From assembly GCA_963969595.1 (NCBI GenBank), contig OZ018417.1:3660501-3724500 (forward strand): 64,000 nt of DNA, written 5' to 3'. The stretch is from Neckera pumila (lineage: Eukaryota > Streptophyta > Bryopsida > Hypnales > Neckeraceae). Shown piece by piece: positions 1-12,324 of the stretch (its first letter is position 1; every line of letters begins with the position of its first letter). The notes beneath the pieces are model-generated. The model ran no database searches. It was not told the DNA's origin and saw only the letters and a list, made by a program, of their open reading frames with translations. A program made the translations under genes and the position numbers.

Positions 1-3000
1 GTTCAAAATGGTCAATGTTTAAAAATCAATGGAACTTTTAGGCATCGCAATTGCCACCGTGTCTCAATGTCTAATGAACCCTGGTCTGGATTTAATTGCA
101 CTATGTATGCTAGTATCCCTTTGGAAACTGACTTTAGATTAAGGGTTGTTAGAGAAGACAAATCTATTGAAAAATGAGGTACAAGAACTACAGAAAATGG
201 AAGACGAATTGGTTACCTGTCCTTGCCTGAATTGACTGCGCATGGTAGGTTTGTGTCCATTAAATTTAGGAACAAGCATTTGTACCATTGGACTACAAAA
301 CTAAGGATTGCTCAATTGAAAGTGAAGCGACCCACACTAAAAGAGTTTGCAACTGCTGCCTCCAATGAACATAACTTGTATATATTTTGTGAAGACATCT
401 TGAGTGCTCACCGGTCTAGTGCATTTGGTTGTAGACCAGCACTTTGGGATTTCATGAGAGATGTAGCTGCTAATTTGAATCACATGAAGGAGGGTTTTAG
501 GTTCTCTGAGAATTCCAAGGCTCTTGCCCAAGCCATGTAGGTGTATGGAGGTAGGAGGATGTGTGATTTGTTTTCACTGAACTATGTTGGCTCTAGTTAC
601 AGTACTATCAAGAGGGATAATAAGAAAGGAATATAGCATGTGTCCGGGGAACATGGTGAGATCTTTACAGCCATGGCGGAAATTTACAAGGATGCAAAGG
701 CTGCCCATTGTATCACTGGACCTGTTCTAGTCATATTAGTGGAAGATGAGACAAAAGTCAGGTCTAGAGTGTTGTATGAGCAGCGTTTTGACAATCTTGC
801 AGGGCTAATCGGTCCAAAAAAAACCATAGCTGCATATCCAATTATAAACATGTGGTGGGTACTGGGGAGGGGGGTTACAATAAAATTTTACAATGCTTCC
901 GATCTGACAAAGTGGGAGGTTTTGCTAGGGTGGTGATGGTCAGCCCACTTTATGAGAAATTGCTGAGGTTAGTATTGTGTATTAGCTGTACATGTAATTT
1001 TTTTGATTTGCAATGGGTTAAACATCAATGGACCAAAATCGAAAATTTGTGGGACATACATTGTAAGGCTGCAATTGGGCCTGTAGTAAGTTATGCTAGT
1101 GACGGAGACTCACGTAGGCGGCAGCTCATGCTGACTGACTATAAGTCCACAGGTGGGCATTGATTTAGGCTAGAGTAGTCCGGATGGATCTTTACTAGTA
1201 AGTTGAATTCCGGGGGTCATGTCACGGGGTTACATGACCAAGATTTCATACACAATGGCAAGAAACTAATTAATCCTCTTGACTCACCTGTAAGGACGCC
1301 GCAGATAGGATCTGATGTACTAACATTAACTCATTTGGGCTTGGTTTATAATAAGTTCAGCTGTGACCAGCATGGTTTGAAGTTGGAAGATACAAACAGA
1401 AAGGACCAGCAAAATTGGGCGTTGGTACAAAGGATTTGCTAGAAGCAAACCAGGGACTGTTTGGCAGTATTATGGGCGACAAAGGAGGTCCATCAAGAAT
1501 GCACATTGGGCACGGAATTCTACTTAGAGGTTTGCTCCAATTATATAGATATTTTTCTTTCCCCTAGGCTGGATTTGAGGTCTAGGATAGTTTTAGCTTC
1601 GAAAGTGTCTTTCTTCTTTTGTATTTGGAAACTATGGTTGCAATTTGGAAATCACTCAGTTGGTGGTAACTCCAAAAATTAACTCCCGCCATTAACTTTG
1701 TATCACAACAATGCTTTCTGGATGTCTAGATGTCTTGCTATTTTGCGGTTCTATTAATTTGTCACTTCCGTGACATGTATTCTGACTTGGCTGTTCCACT
1801 CCATTTGACCGGTTCAGATTCTTGTGAGCTTTTTTTCTCGAAAATTGGGAGAATGGAGGGTCACGAGAGAGCATATGACTTCCACCAACTTTTTAATATT
1901 GCCAACACCTTAAATCATTTAACTGCTCCTGAATACAAGGACAAAGGGCTAAAATTTGGGAGAGTGCATAATAAAATGAAAAATATGTGGGCTGATTTGC
2001 ATCCCCTTAGTGAAGGCGAAGTTCCTTGCGATTTATCAGATTATAGCCGAATCCTAACAAAGGATGACGTCACGAGCGCTCTCAAAGAGGGTTTAGAAGA
2101 AGCCCAATCTCTGCTCAGGATACTGAACATGGCACCAAATGTCCAATGTGCTAATAAATCGTGGTTTGTAACACCCTGGTTGGTGGAGCAAAAAGATCCT
2201 CAGCATTTCGCATTTCTTCCCTCAAAATCTCCTGTTAGAGGAGAAGACGGGGGTGGCGAGGTCCTCCGCTGTCATCTTGAAGCAAATTCCTCAGATGATG
2301 CTACCATAGACAGCAATTCAAATCCGGTGGGTGAAGGAGAAGAAGACATTGTTGAAAATGACTCCGCAAATCTTACAATTGTTGAAGCTGAGACCCGGGA
2401 TGCAATGTCACACATGTTGAATTTGGAAGAGCCTCAAGTGACAAATGCCCTCCCTACGGATAAGGTAATTCCTTTTGTTCAATATGCAGGTCATAATATC
2501 TATAAGTCTACACTTGTGTCACAACTTAATGCAAACCCTTTCTTGTCCAATGATAGATTAATTAGAGTAAAAAATTCAATCTATTTTAACAACTTTGATG
2601 ATTACATCAATGCTTCTTCTTGCACGGAGACTATGATGTTGGGTCTGGGGATGGACTGTGGGGTCTATTTTTTGCAGCGAAGTACAACAACTATCTTGTC
2701 TGCGGTGAAAGCTGCAGTTCGAAGGACTAGGAGAAGACCATCCAATAGATTGCAACCGACATGTGTCCTCAATGGAGTCGATCATGGTACGTGGTATATT
2801 GGTCGGGTTCAAAAAATGAGGCGCAAGGTAGGTAGCAGGTGGAGAAATTGCCGACAGCCAATTGATCTTCAAAATTGAGATGTAAGCAAAGGTAAACGAC
2901 CAGGTACAACCGGTTCGTCTTGCATGGTGTACTTGAATTATTTTAGGAAAGTCCCGGGTCAATTCAAATTTAAATATGATCATTCCAATTCTATATGGTT

Positions 3001-3172
3001 TGACGTTGATAGCATCATTTGCACAGTCACTATGTCGTTTGATTCAGAGAGGGATGTGTTTAAACTTGACCCGATAGATGGGAACTCATTGAATGAGTTT
3101 GTAGAAAAATCTAAGCAGAAGATAAATATGCTTGCTTCAGCTAAAATACTTTGCTGTAACATTAAATTTTAA
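1..3172 (+). pseudogene. Decayed DDE-type transposase, 5' end outside window
   Basis: Transposase-like protein broken by stops and frameshifts; it presumably once cut and pasted a DNA transposon. Coding sense runs in frame 1 from base 1 to about 850 (stops near 174, 538 and 634), in frame 3 from about 852 to 1682 (stops near 1161, 1173, 1440, 1680), and in frame 2 from 1730 to 3172 (stop at 2876). Visible motifs in order: a Cys/His-containing N-terminal stretch; ASDGDSRRRQLM near 1090-1130 (candidate first catalytic Asp); LHDQDFIHNGKKL near 1222-1265, like the QDxIHxxxKLRN motif of P-element-like transposases; and GSDSCELFFS near 1825 (candidate catalytic Glu). A C-terminal part holds a basic RRTRRRP stretch and a segment rich in Asp and Asn. 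The superfamily is not certain; P-like or hAT-like RNase H folds both fit. Terminal repeats were not found because the left end lies outside the window. Confidence 0.72.
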
Positions 3173-3386
3173 AATCACAAAATTGCAAATGGCACGTTTA
3201 TCCCTAAATCCAAAAAAAAAGAATTGTGGCAATCTGTAGATTGAATGTAGGAGGGGGCGCAATTAAACCGGACCTGTTTTGCACAGAACGTCCCATGCTT
3301 TGGAGGTTGCCCATGACCTTTGTGTCACATACATTTTTTTGGTCCCGTCTATGGGTTTGCAGGACGCTGTAATAGGACCCTCCCTT

Positions 3387-3652
3387 GTTGTTTGTTGTAT
3401 TTTATTTTGAAAAGTACCCCTTATCTTGCTGCTCTAGTTTAAGTCAATTTTCATTGAGATATTCAGTTGTAATTTTTTTTTGGCTGAAAACGGGATGTCT
3501 AATACCGTGCTTGGTGAATTGCTGTTTGTTGTATTTTAGTTTGAAAAGTGCCCCTCAATTTGTTCCTCTGGTTTGTTTCAATTTCAATGAGATATTGAAT
3601 TCTAAAATTTTTTGGCTAAAAAGGGGATGCCTAATACCGTGCTTGGGTTCCT
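3387..3652. repeat. Tandem duplication, 2 x about 133 bp
   Basis: Two adjacent diverged units (3387-3520 and 3521-3652) each begin with a TGTTTGTTGTATTTTA-like run. Each continues through GAAAAGT.CCCCT and CAATGAGATATT and ends in TAATACCGTGCTTGG. The unit lies just downstream of the transposase remnant and may be part of that element's non-coding tail. The rest of 3173-4523 shows no gene. Confidence 0.75.
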
Positions 3653-4523
3653 GTAACCGTCCCATTAATGAGGACATGACCCTGCGTGAAGAATACATTG
3701 TACGATAGTACATGATATTGAATCCACCGGATTCTGTTGCCACCGTGGAAGATATTTTTTCATTTAACTGCCTTGAATTTTAGAAGTAATGTGCATGATC
3801 TGAATTGGTAAAGTGAGTGAAGCTGCTATGAACATGACATGGAAAATCAGGCTGATATCAGATATGAGACTTCTATAATCTCTAAAATATTTTTTACTTG
3901 TTTTGTCATTGATGTAGAATTTGATTGTTGAAATTTGATGTTATTGACCCCAAATCCAAACTGCAAGTTTAGAGAGTGTGGAGTGCACATTTAAGGAGGT
4001 ATGTCTTTCCTTTCTTTGAATCCCATTTACTGTCAGTTTTGTTAGTGTTGTTGCAGGGCTGTTGACTGCTGTCTAGACCTGCTTGCTTGATTTCCTAAAT
4101 GTTGCTAGTTCCTGCCGTGTTGCTCAGGTCCTCTTCTTCCGGGGTGCTTTTTTGTTGTGCTGGGCCTTTGTGCAGGATGTCGTTGTGATCTGAGGTGCTA
4201 TGCATTGTCGTTGGAGGGCTGCAATTTTTGATTTCTTTGTTGTTGCTGCAATTTGACTGTTGCTCGCTGGGAGCATTCCAGTCCGTTTCTGTGTTTCACG
4301 CATGTGTGGGTTTGCTTGTGGTAGTTTTCTATTTCTTGTCTTCTTCTTGCGTAATATTCTGAGGTACTGCTCAAGGCCAGCAGCCCATTCTCTTGCCATT
4401 ACTGAGTTCTGCCGTGCTATGGTTTTGCTAGATTTCCATAGTGCTGCATCCTAGGATTTTTGTTGCAGGTGGTTGATTTGTGGTTCAGCCCACTAGTTTT
4501 GTTCCTTCATCTTCCCTTAAACC

Positions 4524-5087
4524 ATGGATACTGTATCGGATTTCTTTGCCCAACTAACCCTAGCGCCAGTTGACCCGCCTGTATGTGACCCCTACTCTGA
4601 GTATCCTTTGCGAGATGTGGTCCTCCCTTTTCTTGTATCGCAGGTTCATTTTCATGATCCCTGAGAATGGGACAAGCCGGCAGATCCGAATCCAGTGACC
4701 ATCGCCACAATTGACAGCATTCGGGGGACTGCCAGCAGCTGGAAGGATTTTGTGGAGAGGACGGCTGAATGGGGGGCGATTAGCTTGGCACGCCACAAAT
4801 TTTAGTTGCTGGTACCTCTTGTGTGGGGCTTGGAGGAGGAGTTTGTCTTCTTGCGCTTTAAGGAGTATCGAAATCTCTTCATAAAGAATTGGATTCATCG
4901 CCAACCATTTGCTGATGATTGTTTGCGCACTATGCCATTTGAAGACCTGTCTGCAGCAAACCTGGAGGCATTGCATTGGGGCTTAGAGGAAGAGAAGGTG
5001 GACTGGTTGGAGATGCCCGAGTGTGGAGGGTTTAAGCCTTCCCCAACTTTGTGGATCACCCCTGCAGCTCATGGTGGTGCTTGGTGA
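4524..5087 (+). pseudogene. Unrecognised reading frame with two internal stops
   Basis: An ATG in good plant context (ACCATGG) opens one frame of 188 codons that ends with TGA at 5085-5087. It is interrupted by a TGA near 4662 and a TAG near 4803. Codon use and GC content are higher than in the flanks. The predicted protein is acidic and Trp-rich, with a near-duplicated motif WGLEEE (near residues 102 and 153). I do not recognise the family. Two in-frame stops without a frameshift suggest a recently decayed gene, or a gene whose stops lie in an unrecognised intron. Nothing nearby suggests a function. Confidence 0.45.
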
Positions 5088-7268
5088 AGCTCCTTCCCAT
5101 TTTTTTCCTTCAGCTGCTATTAATTTTGGTAGCTTCAACAGCTAGTTTCATTAAGGCTTTGTCATTACCGGCTTCGGTCATTTTATAGGCTTTAGTACTC
5201 ATCTAGAAATAGTAGTTTTCTGGGTGTTGCACATTATATGCAGTTTTGGAGTGTAGAAAACATTGCCTAGATATTGAACCTATAAATGTATACCTTTATC
5301 TTGGACAGGCACTTGTTTGGACTGTGTATATTTACACAAATGCCATGTTTGATTATCTATATTTGCTTCTCTCAGATTTCAGCACTTGCAGTCACGGCAC
5401 TTGGCTTGTATGTTTGCTGATTCTACGTGTTTTTGGTCTTTATCTTGTATGGTGGGAGGTTGTTTTTATTGTTGGCCTTTCCATGTTTGCAAGTTTTGGC
5501 TTTCACTGTGCAAATGCTACTCTCACATTAGTTGTATGTTTTAATTTCACGGTTTTGTTTTGGTGGTCTTTGCAGTACTGTTTGTATGTTTTTATAAGAA
5601 GAACTTGTACCTTTTTCATTACAAATGACTTTTGTGGTTCTATTTGGATGGCCCTTACAATACTCACCAGCTTGTACTACTTCTAGTGTCTTCAGTCAAT
5701 TTGCATGATACAAAATTAACTCTAAACTCACATAGACACTTTTCTAATGCTTTGAATTTTGTTCAGTATTTGATAGGTCTACAGTGTTGAAAAAAAATAT
5801 GGTGCCAACAAATAGTCCCTAAACCCACTTACAAAGAAAATAGGGTACCAAAAAATACCCCTCGGTACCTTTTTTTCTATAATTAGGGAACAAAAAAATA
5901 CCTATGAGGACATAAATACCCCGTTATTGCACGTGGTTACAAAATATCTAGGGGTGTGACCCCCCGAGGATAAATGCAAATCAGGTTTTACAATATAGGT
6001 TATTTCTACTAGTATTGTAATCTTTCCTTATATCTTTCTCTCCAACAGCTGGCTATTTGCAATGCCATCTGTTATTACAAGTTGTAAAAATACATCATCA
6101 TGTCACAGATGTGAATATGATATAACTTCAATAATTAACTTATTATATATGTTAACCATTTCCACTCACAGATGGTGAGTCTGTGACATAAGACACTAAA
6201 CATCTCACAATGTACAATACGATTCAGCACCAGTGCTCCAAAAATTGACCAATCCAGATGGGAGGAAGATAAAATACTAGTGCTCCAAAATTCAATTGTG
6301 CAGATGGGTGGAAGTTTCTTGCACTCACATATAATAAGCATGTACCAAAAAAGAAAAGAAAAAACTTTGCAATGATAGACGGTAGAGATTTGTAAAATCC
6401 AACGGAGGGGCTCCATCCGGCCCAAGATGGGAGTTCGGGCCACCAAAAACCTCGTCCCGATTGCTCCCTTAGGGTCGGATGGTTTGGCGCCAAAACCATG
6501 CCACCTAAGGCGACACGTAGGATGAGTGATGGTTCCATCCAACCTCAAGTATAAAGCTCTTGGGCTGGATTTGGAGAAATTGAGTGCTCTTATTAGTTCA
6601 AACTTGGAGAGTTCCGGCCGGCCTTCAATCCGGCCCCAAGTATAGACCGACCCTAATAATAGTACAAAAGAAACACAACACCAAACTCTTTTAGGGCCTA
6701 GTTTTGTTGGTTGTGCTTCAAAGAGTTTCATCTTGTTTTGTTTTTCCAAACTTTGGCTCCTGGTCTCTCATTGCTCACACTTTACGATCAAATCTGAAAT
6801 TGAAAATAATTTTTCAAGAATTGGAACTAGTCTATAGTCTACTTTCTACAAATTGTGGTCGAACTTCTTGTTCTCCCATTATTTCAATTTTGGTATACAA
6901 TTTTTTGTAGACTTCAATGTAAAATATTAAAGTTATTTTTTCTCATCTATTGATTTTGGCCAGATTCTTCTATATGGAAGTTTGCCCTAATAGAGGTCAC
7001 CACTACATTGATTTGTCTTGTTTTCACCCTCTAATATACCATTGATTTGTCCTGTTAAACAGTATTAATGCAAAATTAATATCATTGTTATTTTTTATTA
7101 TTGTGAAAATTGGTGCAATATAGTATTATGTCAACCTCCACCAAATAACATATTATGCAAATATTGAGATTTTGGTAATTTAATGTCACATACTCACACC
7201 CACTAATAGAAAAAATTAGTGAAGATTTGATCTAAATCCATTTTGCAAGAGCTCGTTTTACTCATTAA
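5088..7268. other. No gene recognised
   Basis: AT-rich DNA with short accidental frames only. The stretch 5246-5686 is open but hydrophobic and of low complexity. Around 6420-6660 the GC content rises, with no coding sense on either strand. Confidence 0.5.
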
Positions 7269-7528
7269 GGGACATTTGAGGCCTCTAGAAGACTGCGAGT
7301 TCCCTTGCGTTCCTAGACTGTGGGAACGTAGGGGAAGCAAATGGCTAACGTGGTCGACACTGTGCCATGTCATTTTTGAAAAATAAAATAAAATAAAATT
7401 GCTCAAAACGATATTTGGGAAAAAAAAATTGAAAAAGAAAATTTGACAGCCCGTACCGGCTTTTCACAGAATTGGGACAGCATTGGGAACGGGTCTGAAA
7501 CGGTCTTCTAGAGGCCTCAAATGTCCTC
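7269..7528. mobile_element. MITE with TAA target duplication (PIF/Harbinger-like)
   Basis: Inverted ends of about 26 bp: left GGGACATTTGAGGCCTCTAG, right the complement of GAGGACATTTGAGGCCTCTA. Both sides have TAA directly outside (7266-7268 and 7529-7531). A 3-bp TAA/TTA duplication is the hallmark of PIF/Harbinger (Tourist) elements. There is no coding capacity. Confidence 0.7.
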
Positions 7529-9182
7529 TAATGACATCAATTAGGAAGTTGGTAAAATAGTTTGTTGTACTCCCTTTTCATAGCCTCTAGTCTTACAATT
7601 CTCTCCTGTGTAAATCCCTTTTTCTCCCTTCCTCCAACTATCTTCTTTCTTTCTTTTTGGCAATCTCCTTCACTTCCCTCTAGATTCCTTCAGTGTAAGA
7701 CCCCTCTTCTTGGCTTCTCCACATACTATCTGGCTAAGAACCATTCTTGATAGTAGTCTATAATGGATTCTATTTTCTATTGATGTAGCATGGGGACTCT
7801 ATGGTAACACTCTCTTTTGAAAGTAGTAATGTACTAGCGCAGATGGTGTCACATCATGGTGAAGAAGCACATAAGAGGATTTATCGATTATCACATCAAT
7901 GTGAGAAGGGTGAGTCCCTTTATTATCGCGCTGTTAGAGATTAGTGACAGGGACCTGCATGACAATCCTATTATTCTAGAATGTCTTGTCAATGTGTATA
8001 TATTCAACAATTACTTTTCTTGCACATATGGAAAGAATAAACACTATGTCTATCCTCTTTACCTGGAACTAATTATTTGATATCTACACTCCTTGAGCAT
8101 TATGTTCTTATTTCTTTTTATTTTTGTAATCATTGGTGTCATTGGGTTTAGGATTGGCTTAAAATCAATCTAATCCATAGAAGCTCGATAGATGGAATTC
8201 TAAGCCCCTCAAGATCTAGTAAACATTAACAATTCCTTCATTGATTTCATGTTTAAAATTTAAAATTCTTGATCAGTTCTTTCAAGCATATAGTGAGTTC
8301 TAAAGTCATTTTGGAATGTACATCTCAAATTAAATATTAAAAACTATTGATTTGTACGGAGTACAACATTGCTTCATGTTTGCACCATGAGAATTCTTTA
8401 GAAGATTTAGATTTTAATCATGATACAATCAAATCTTCCTTTCAAGCAAATCTAAATCTCCAAAGCATTACTTTTCTTTTGCAAAATATAAATAATGTCC
8501 CCATATATCAACAAATTAACATTTGCAAGTTTAGATACATGCTCTTAACCCCTAAGTACTCAAACAACCATTTTTTTGGTCATTGTCCAACTTGAAGTGC
8601 CATTTTGGGGCAGAGCTTTTTTTCATTTTTATTTTATTTTTAAAAAGATGGAATTATCTTTCAATATTTATATTGAAAACTTAGATTGCTACATTCGAGG
8701 TAGAATTATAAAAGAAATAGCACAATGTGTTTAGAATTTGCCTAGTACTGAAAATTTACTGTTTGGAGAAAATTTTGGTGTTCTCATTACTGGATCTTAT
8801 TTCCTTTGTTCCACTATGAAACCCTCAAATCAAAGATAGTTCATGTCCTACTAAAAACCTCCGTTTATTGATTTGGACCATTCAGTAAGCGCTGGCCCTG
8901 TTGAACAACCTCGTGGAGCCAATTTAGTGATTTTTTCGGCACAAATGAAATAGATTTATTTATTTATATATTTATTTTGAAACAAACAGACCATTTCCAT
9001 TGAAAGAAAGATTACATCAAATGAAGAGACTTAGTCTCCGACGCAAATGAAATAGATTTCATTGCAAGAATAAAATAAATGACCTACCGGCCATTCAGGT
9101 GGCTAGTAAGGAGCACAAAACAGCACAATGGATACCAAACACAGAAAGATCGGAACTTGAAGCGATTTTAGAAACCTAAAAG
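7529..9182. other. No gene recognised
   Basis: AT-rich intergenic DNA. The short frames at 7856-8080 and 8347-8595 have no recognisable motif and no coding bias. Confidence 0.45.
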
Positions 9183-9191
9183 GAATGAAGG

Positions 9192-9288
9192 ATTCATTAT
9201 CTAGCCCTAGTGGCTTGGATGTTTTGTATTATGTGGGGTTTTTTCTAATGCAATGGCTTGTTCCATTAGTTACAAAAAAAAAAAAAAA
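9192..9288 (+). mobile_element. 5'-truncated LINE tail with poly(A) and 9-bp target duplication
   Basis: About 80 bp ending in a 15-A tract (9274-9288) is flanked by perfect direct repeats GAATGAAGG at 9183-9191 and 9289-9297. The pre-tail sequence (TGGCTTGGATGTTTTG, CTAATGCAATGGCTTG) resembles the 3' end of plant LINE transcripts. A target duplication plus a 3' poly(A) is the signature of target-primed reverse transcription. Severe 5' truncation is usual for LINEs. Confidence 0.75.
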
Positions 9289-9297
9289 GAATGAAGG

Positions 9298-10483
9298 TCT
9301 GGGGTGGGAATATATCCGAGCTTAATCACGCATACATGCAATTGTGAAGGAAATGTAGAAATCGTCAATAACGAGGAGTCAACAACATTCACAACTTATG
9401 TTCAAAAATAAAAAAATAATAGCATGGATTTTGACTTCTAAACGATGGTGTATCAACTGCAAATTTTGCATAGATCTAGGGATAGGTTGTTGCTTCTTGG
9501 TTGCATGTATCTCTAAAGCAAAGACTAGAAATATAGTTAATCAGTCATAGGAATTTGGAGGTTTTTAGTGGAAGAGCGGAAGTATGCATTTTTTCACAAA
9601 TCAATAGAAATCATAATTTTGACCAATCAAAAAAATTCAAATGCTAAAGATATAAATTATATTTTATTGAATTTTTGAAGTTATACTATTCATGCTTCAC
9701 ATTATCTTCTTTGATGCAAACTTCTAAAAAAATTATAGAACTTATATTTTATAACACACTTGTGTTTTGTCCAAATCCCTTGGGCTTTTTGTTGTTAACT
9801 AAAGTCATTTTGACATTGGAGTATGAGCATTCGGCCAATTTTTCTTAGTTAATGTTTTAATAACAAGAATAATACATCCAATTTCAAAACTTGGATAAAT
9901 CAATTTAGCTAATGTTTTTCAAACAAAAGATACAACATATATGCCATCATAGAGATAATCTACAACCAATCAACTCATACAAATGCTCTAAATCTTGATT
10001 CCCATGATAAGATCCAAGAAGGTTTGAATTTTACCATTGCAAAATACCATTCACCAAAAGATAGGGTATTTAATCATAATTAACTTATATCTCATTCAAA
10101 TTCCAACTCTCAATACTCATAGCATTTTTCTAGACACCATACTTTCATACTTTCATATTGAATCAAAAATCATTGATTGAGATACAAAATTGTTTTTTGA
10201 GCGAGGATAATATCAAGAACATTGTTGGAGCAATTTCTCAAAAATTGTTGTAAAGAATTCCAACAAAACAAAAAGCATGCAAATGTGGATCCGATAGAAT
10301 GCTGATCGAGTCATACTTTCCTGATGAAAATTAGCAAGATGATAGATGGAGCTCTAATTGGAATCAACACGACATACAATGTACTGAAAAGAGGCGAACC
10401 CTCATATTCTTCCATTTCTTCCTCCCCTCCCCCCCGCCTGAAAAATTGAGAGCCGTTGATCTTGAAGAACAACTTTGGATAGT
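9298..10483. other. No gene recognised
   Basis: AT-rich DNA without clear features. A C-rich run at about 10427-10440 precedes the degenerate repeat that follows. Confidence 0.4.
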
Positions 10484-10575
10484 ACAGATACAAATATGGT
10501 ATGGATACGAATACAAATATAGATATGGTACGGGTACGGATATGGGATACAGAATATGGGTAAGGGATGTATCCC
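10484..10575. repeat. Degenerate ATGGATACR-type short repeat
   Basis: Overlapping variants of GATACAAATATGG, GATACGAATAC and GGGTACGGATATGGG form an imperfect array with a period of about 6-12 bp. A similar run of TATCCATAT-type words lies near 44820-44910 in the opposite sense, also next to a G-rich tract. Confidence 0.5.
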
Positions 10576-10659
10576 ATATCAAATGCCACCCCCACCCCAA
10601 CTCCTTTCTCCACCTAAAAATTATAAAGGGGGGGATGGGGGGATACAATTTTTTTTAAT

Positions 10660-11588
10660 TTAACCCCTAAAGGACCATTGTCCGTTCGAGGGACAAATGG
10701 GATTTTGGGCAGGTACCTATGGGCTGAATTTTTGTCGTGATTTTCTAAAACTTTTTTTCAAGATAGATAAACTGATAAGCTTTGTGGGAATATAATTTTT
10801 TTTTCAATCGGTGCCTGGTAACAAAAGTTATGCCCAAATAAGTTCAAAACAGGGGAGAGGGGGCAACAAAAAAAATTTGCAAAAAAAATTTAATTTTTTT
10901 TTTTAATTTTTTTTCCTCATAGGATATACTTTTGTCTATTTGGGAGGCTTTGATTCATTTCATTTGGATTTTCTATGAGAAAGTTATGGACAATCTTGTT
11001 TTTCAGGCAATTAGAGCATAATCTTGAAAAAAATAACTTGTAGGATTCATTTTGGAATGCAATTTTCGAAATTTTTCAAAAAAAAATGTTCCACATGGTT
11101 TAGTTTTCTTACTAGAATGATCTCACCATTGAAATTAGTGCATTTTAATTCCATCTAAAAGATATTAATATCTTAGATTTTCCTTCTATCTTGTACTGTC
11201 TTCTACTTAACAATTTTAAGAATGAATATTAAGTTTTTTTGAATTTCTTTTTTTCCGTAGACTCTCAACTCAATTCTCCACTATAAAGATTTAAAGCTCA
11301 AAACTTTGTAGTGCAAAAAATTTAAGTTAAAAATGTTCAAAGTCAAAAAATCTAGTCCCGCAATGTGCTGAAAATCTTGTTTTTTTTCACTTTAAATGCA
11401 GATATCTTGCAATTTGTGCGGTCAAAAATTCTGAAACTTTCTCCACACATTGTCATACTAGTTAGATATAAGATCTTATGGTTGGATGTGCAAAAAAACA
11501 ATTTTCAGATTTTTTTACTCTTTGCTCTAGAAATGGCAGTTTTGAGAGTTTTTTGGCATAAAAAAGGCCTTGGTCCTTTAGCGGTTAA
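10660..11588 (+). mobile_element. TTAA element copy A, type 1, full length (929 bp)
   Basis: Bordered by TTAA at 10660-10663 and 11585-11588. Left end CCCCTAAAGGACCATTG; right end, read inward, CCGCTAAAGGACCAAGG, so the ends are inverted repeats of about 17 bp. There is no open frame. It is the reference copy for orientation: the plus right end carries AAATGGCAGTTTTGAG just inside the terminal repeat. A subterminal palindrome lies at 10678-10696. TTAA borders and ends starting with CC are known traits of the piggyBac superfamily; the assignment is inference. Confidence 0.85.
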
Positions 11589-12016
11589 TTTAAATTGTTT
11601 TTTGAGCTTACTGGGGGGATGAAAAAGTTTTGATTTAATTTTTTTTGTTGAGCTCATTAGGATAGTTTGTCACACAATGACAATGACCTCAAAAGAGGCA
11701 ATTGCCTCAATACTAAAATCAATTTGACATACCTGGTAGCCACTTAGACTGAATTCCAGTTAACATGTGATGTGTGTGAGCAAGGACACCAAAATATAGT
11801 ATGTTGTCAATGATGCATTAATTGGCACAATTTAAGAAATATAGAGTGCACAAATAGAAATAATTTCATCATTTGTCCATTATTAATGCCTCAAACTATC
11901 ATTTTTTGCCCAAGGTTTCAATTGATTGTACTTGTCTTTGTTTGTGATTAAGTTTGAGTTGAAATTTCCATGGAAAAAATGATGGTATTTGACTATTGGT
12001 GTCATGGTACCTCATA

Positions 12017-12267
12017 CTATCTCTATCCCACTAAAAAAGCTCCTTATTTTCCCTCATATTTTTCTTATACTAATTTTATTGACCATGTTGTAAAATGTAA
12101 TTTAGAATGGTCTAAATTTTATATCACTACAATCCATGAAGAACACTGTATCTATTCAATGCAACCCAAATAAAAATTGGACCCAAGCAAGCTTCCAATA
12201 TGCATACTCAAAACTACTAAGAAAAATAGGAGGTAAAATCAAGAGCTTTTTAGTGGGATAGAGGTAG
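12017..12267. mobile_element. Stowaway-like MITE (TA target duplication)
   Basis: Inverted ends of almost 50 bp begin CTATCTCTATCCCACTAAAA on the left and CTACCTCTATCCCACTAAAA on the right, with TA directly outside on both sides (12015-12016, 12268-12269). The size (251 bp), the TA duplication and the CTMCCTC start fit Stowaway elements of the Tc1/mariner group. It is non-coding. Confidence 0.78.
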
Positions 12268-12324
12268 TAATGTTTATTGCCACTTTAGAGGAAGTAGGTT
12301 GAATTTGCTCTATAATTCATGCTA

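Noticed and set aside
5246..5686. 146-codon hydrophobic open frame
   Set aside because: Leu/Phe/Tyr-rich low-complexity composition, no family motif, no coding bias, and a poor start context.
10311..10658. Overlapping frames on both strands over the ATGGATAC-type repeat
   Set aside because: Frames arise from the short-period repeat. Tyr/Ser-Pro-rich translations on one strand and charged ones on the other show no protein sense.
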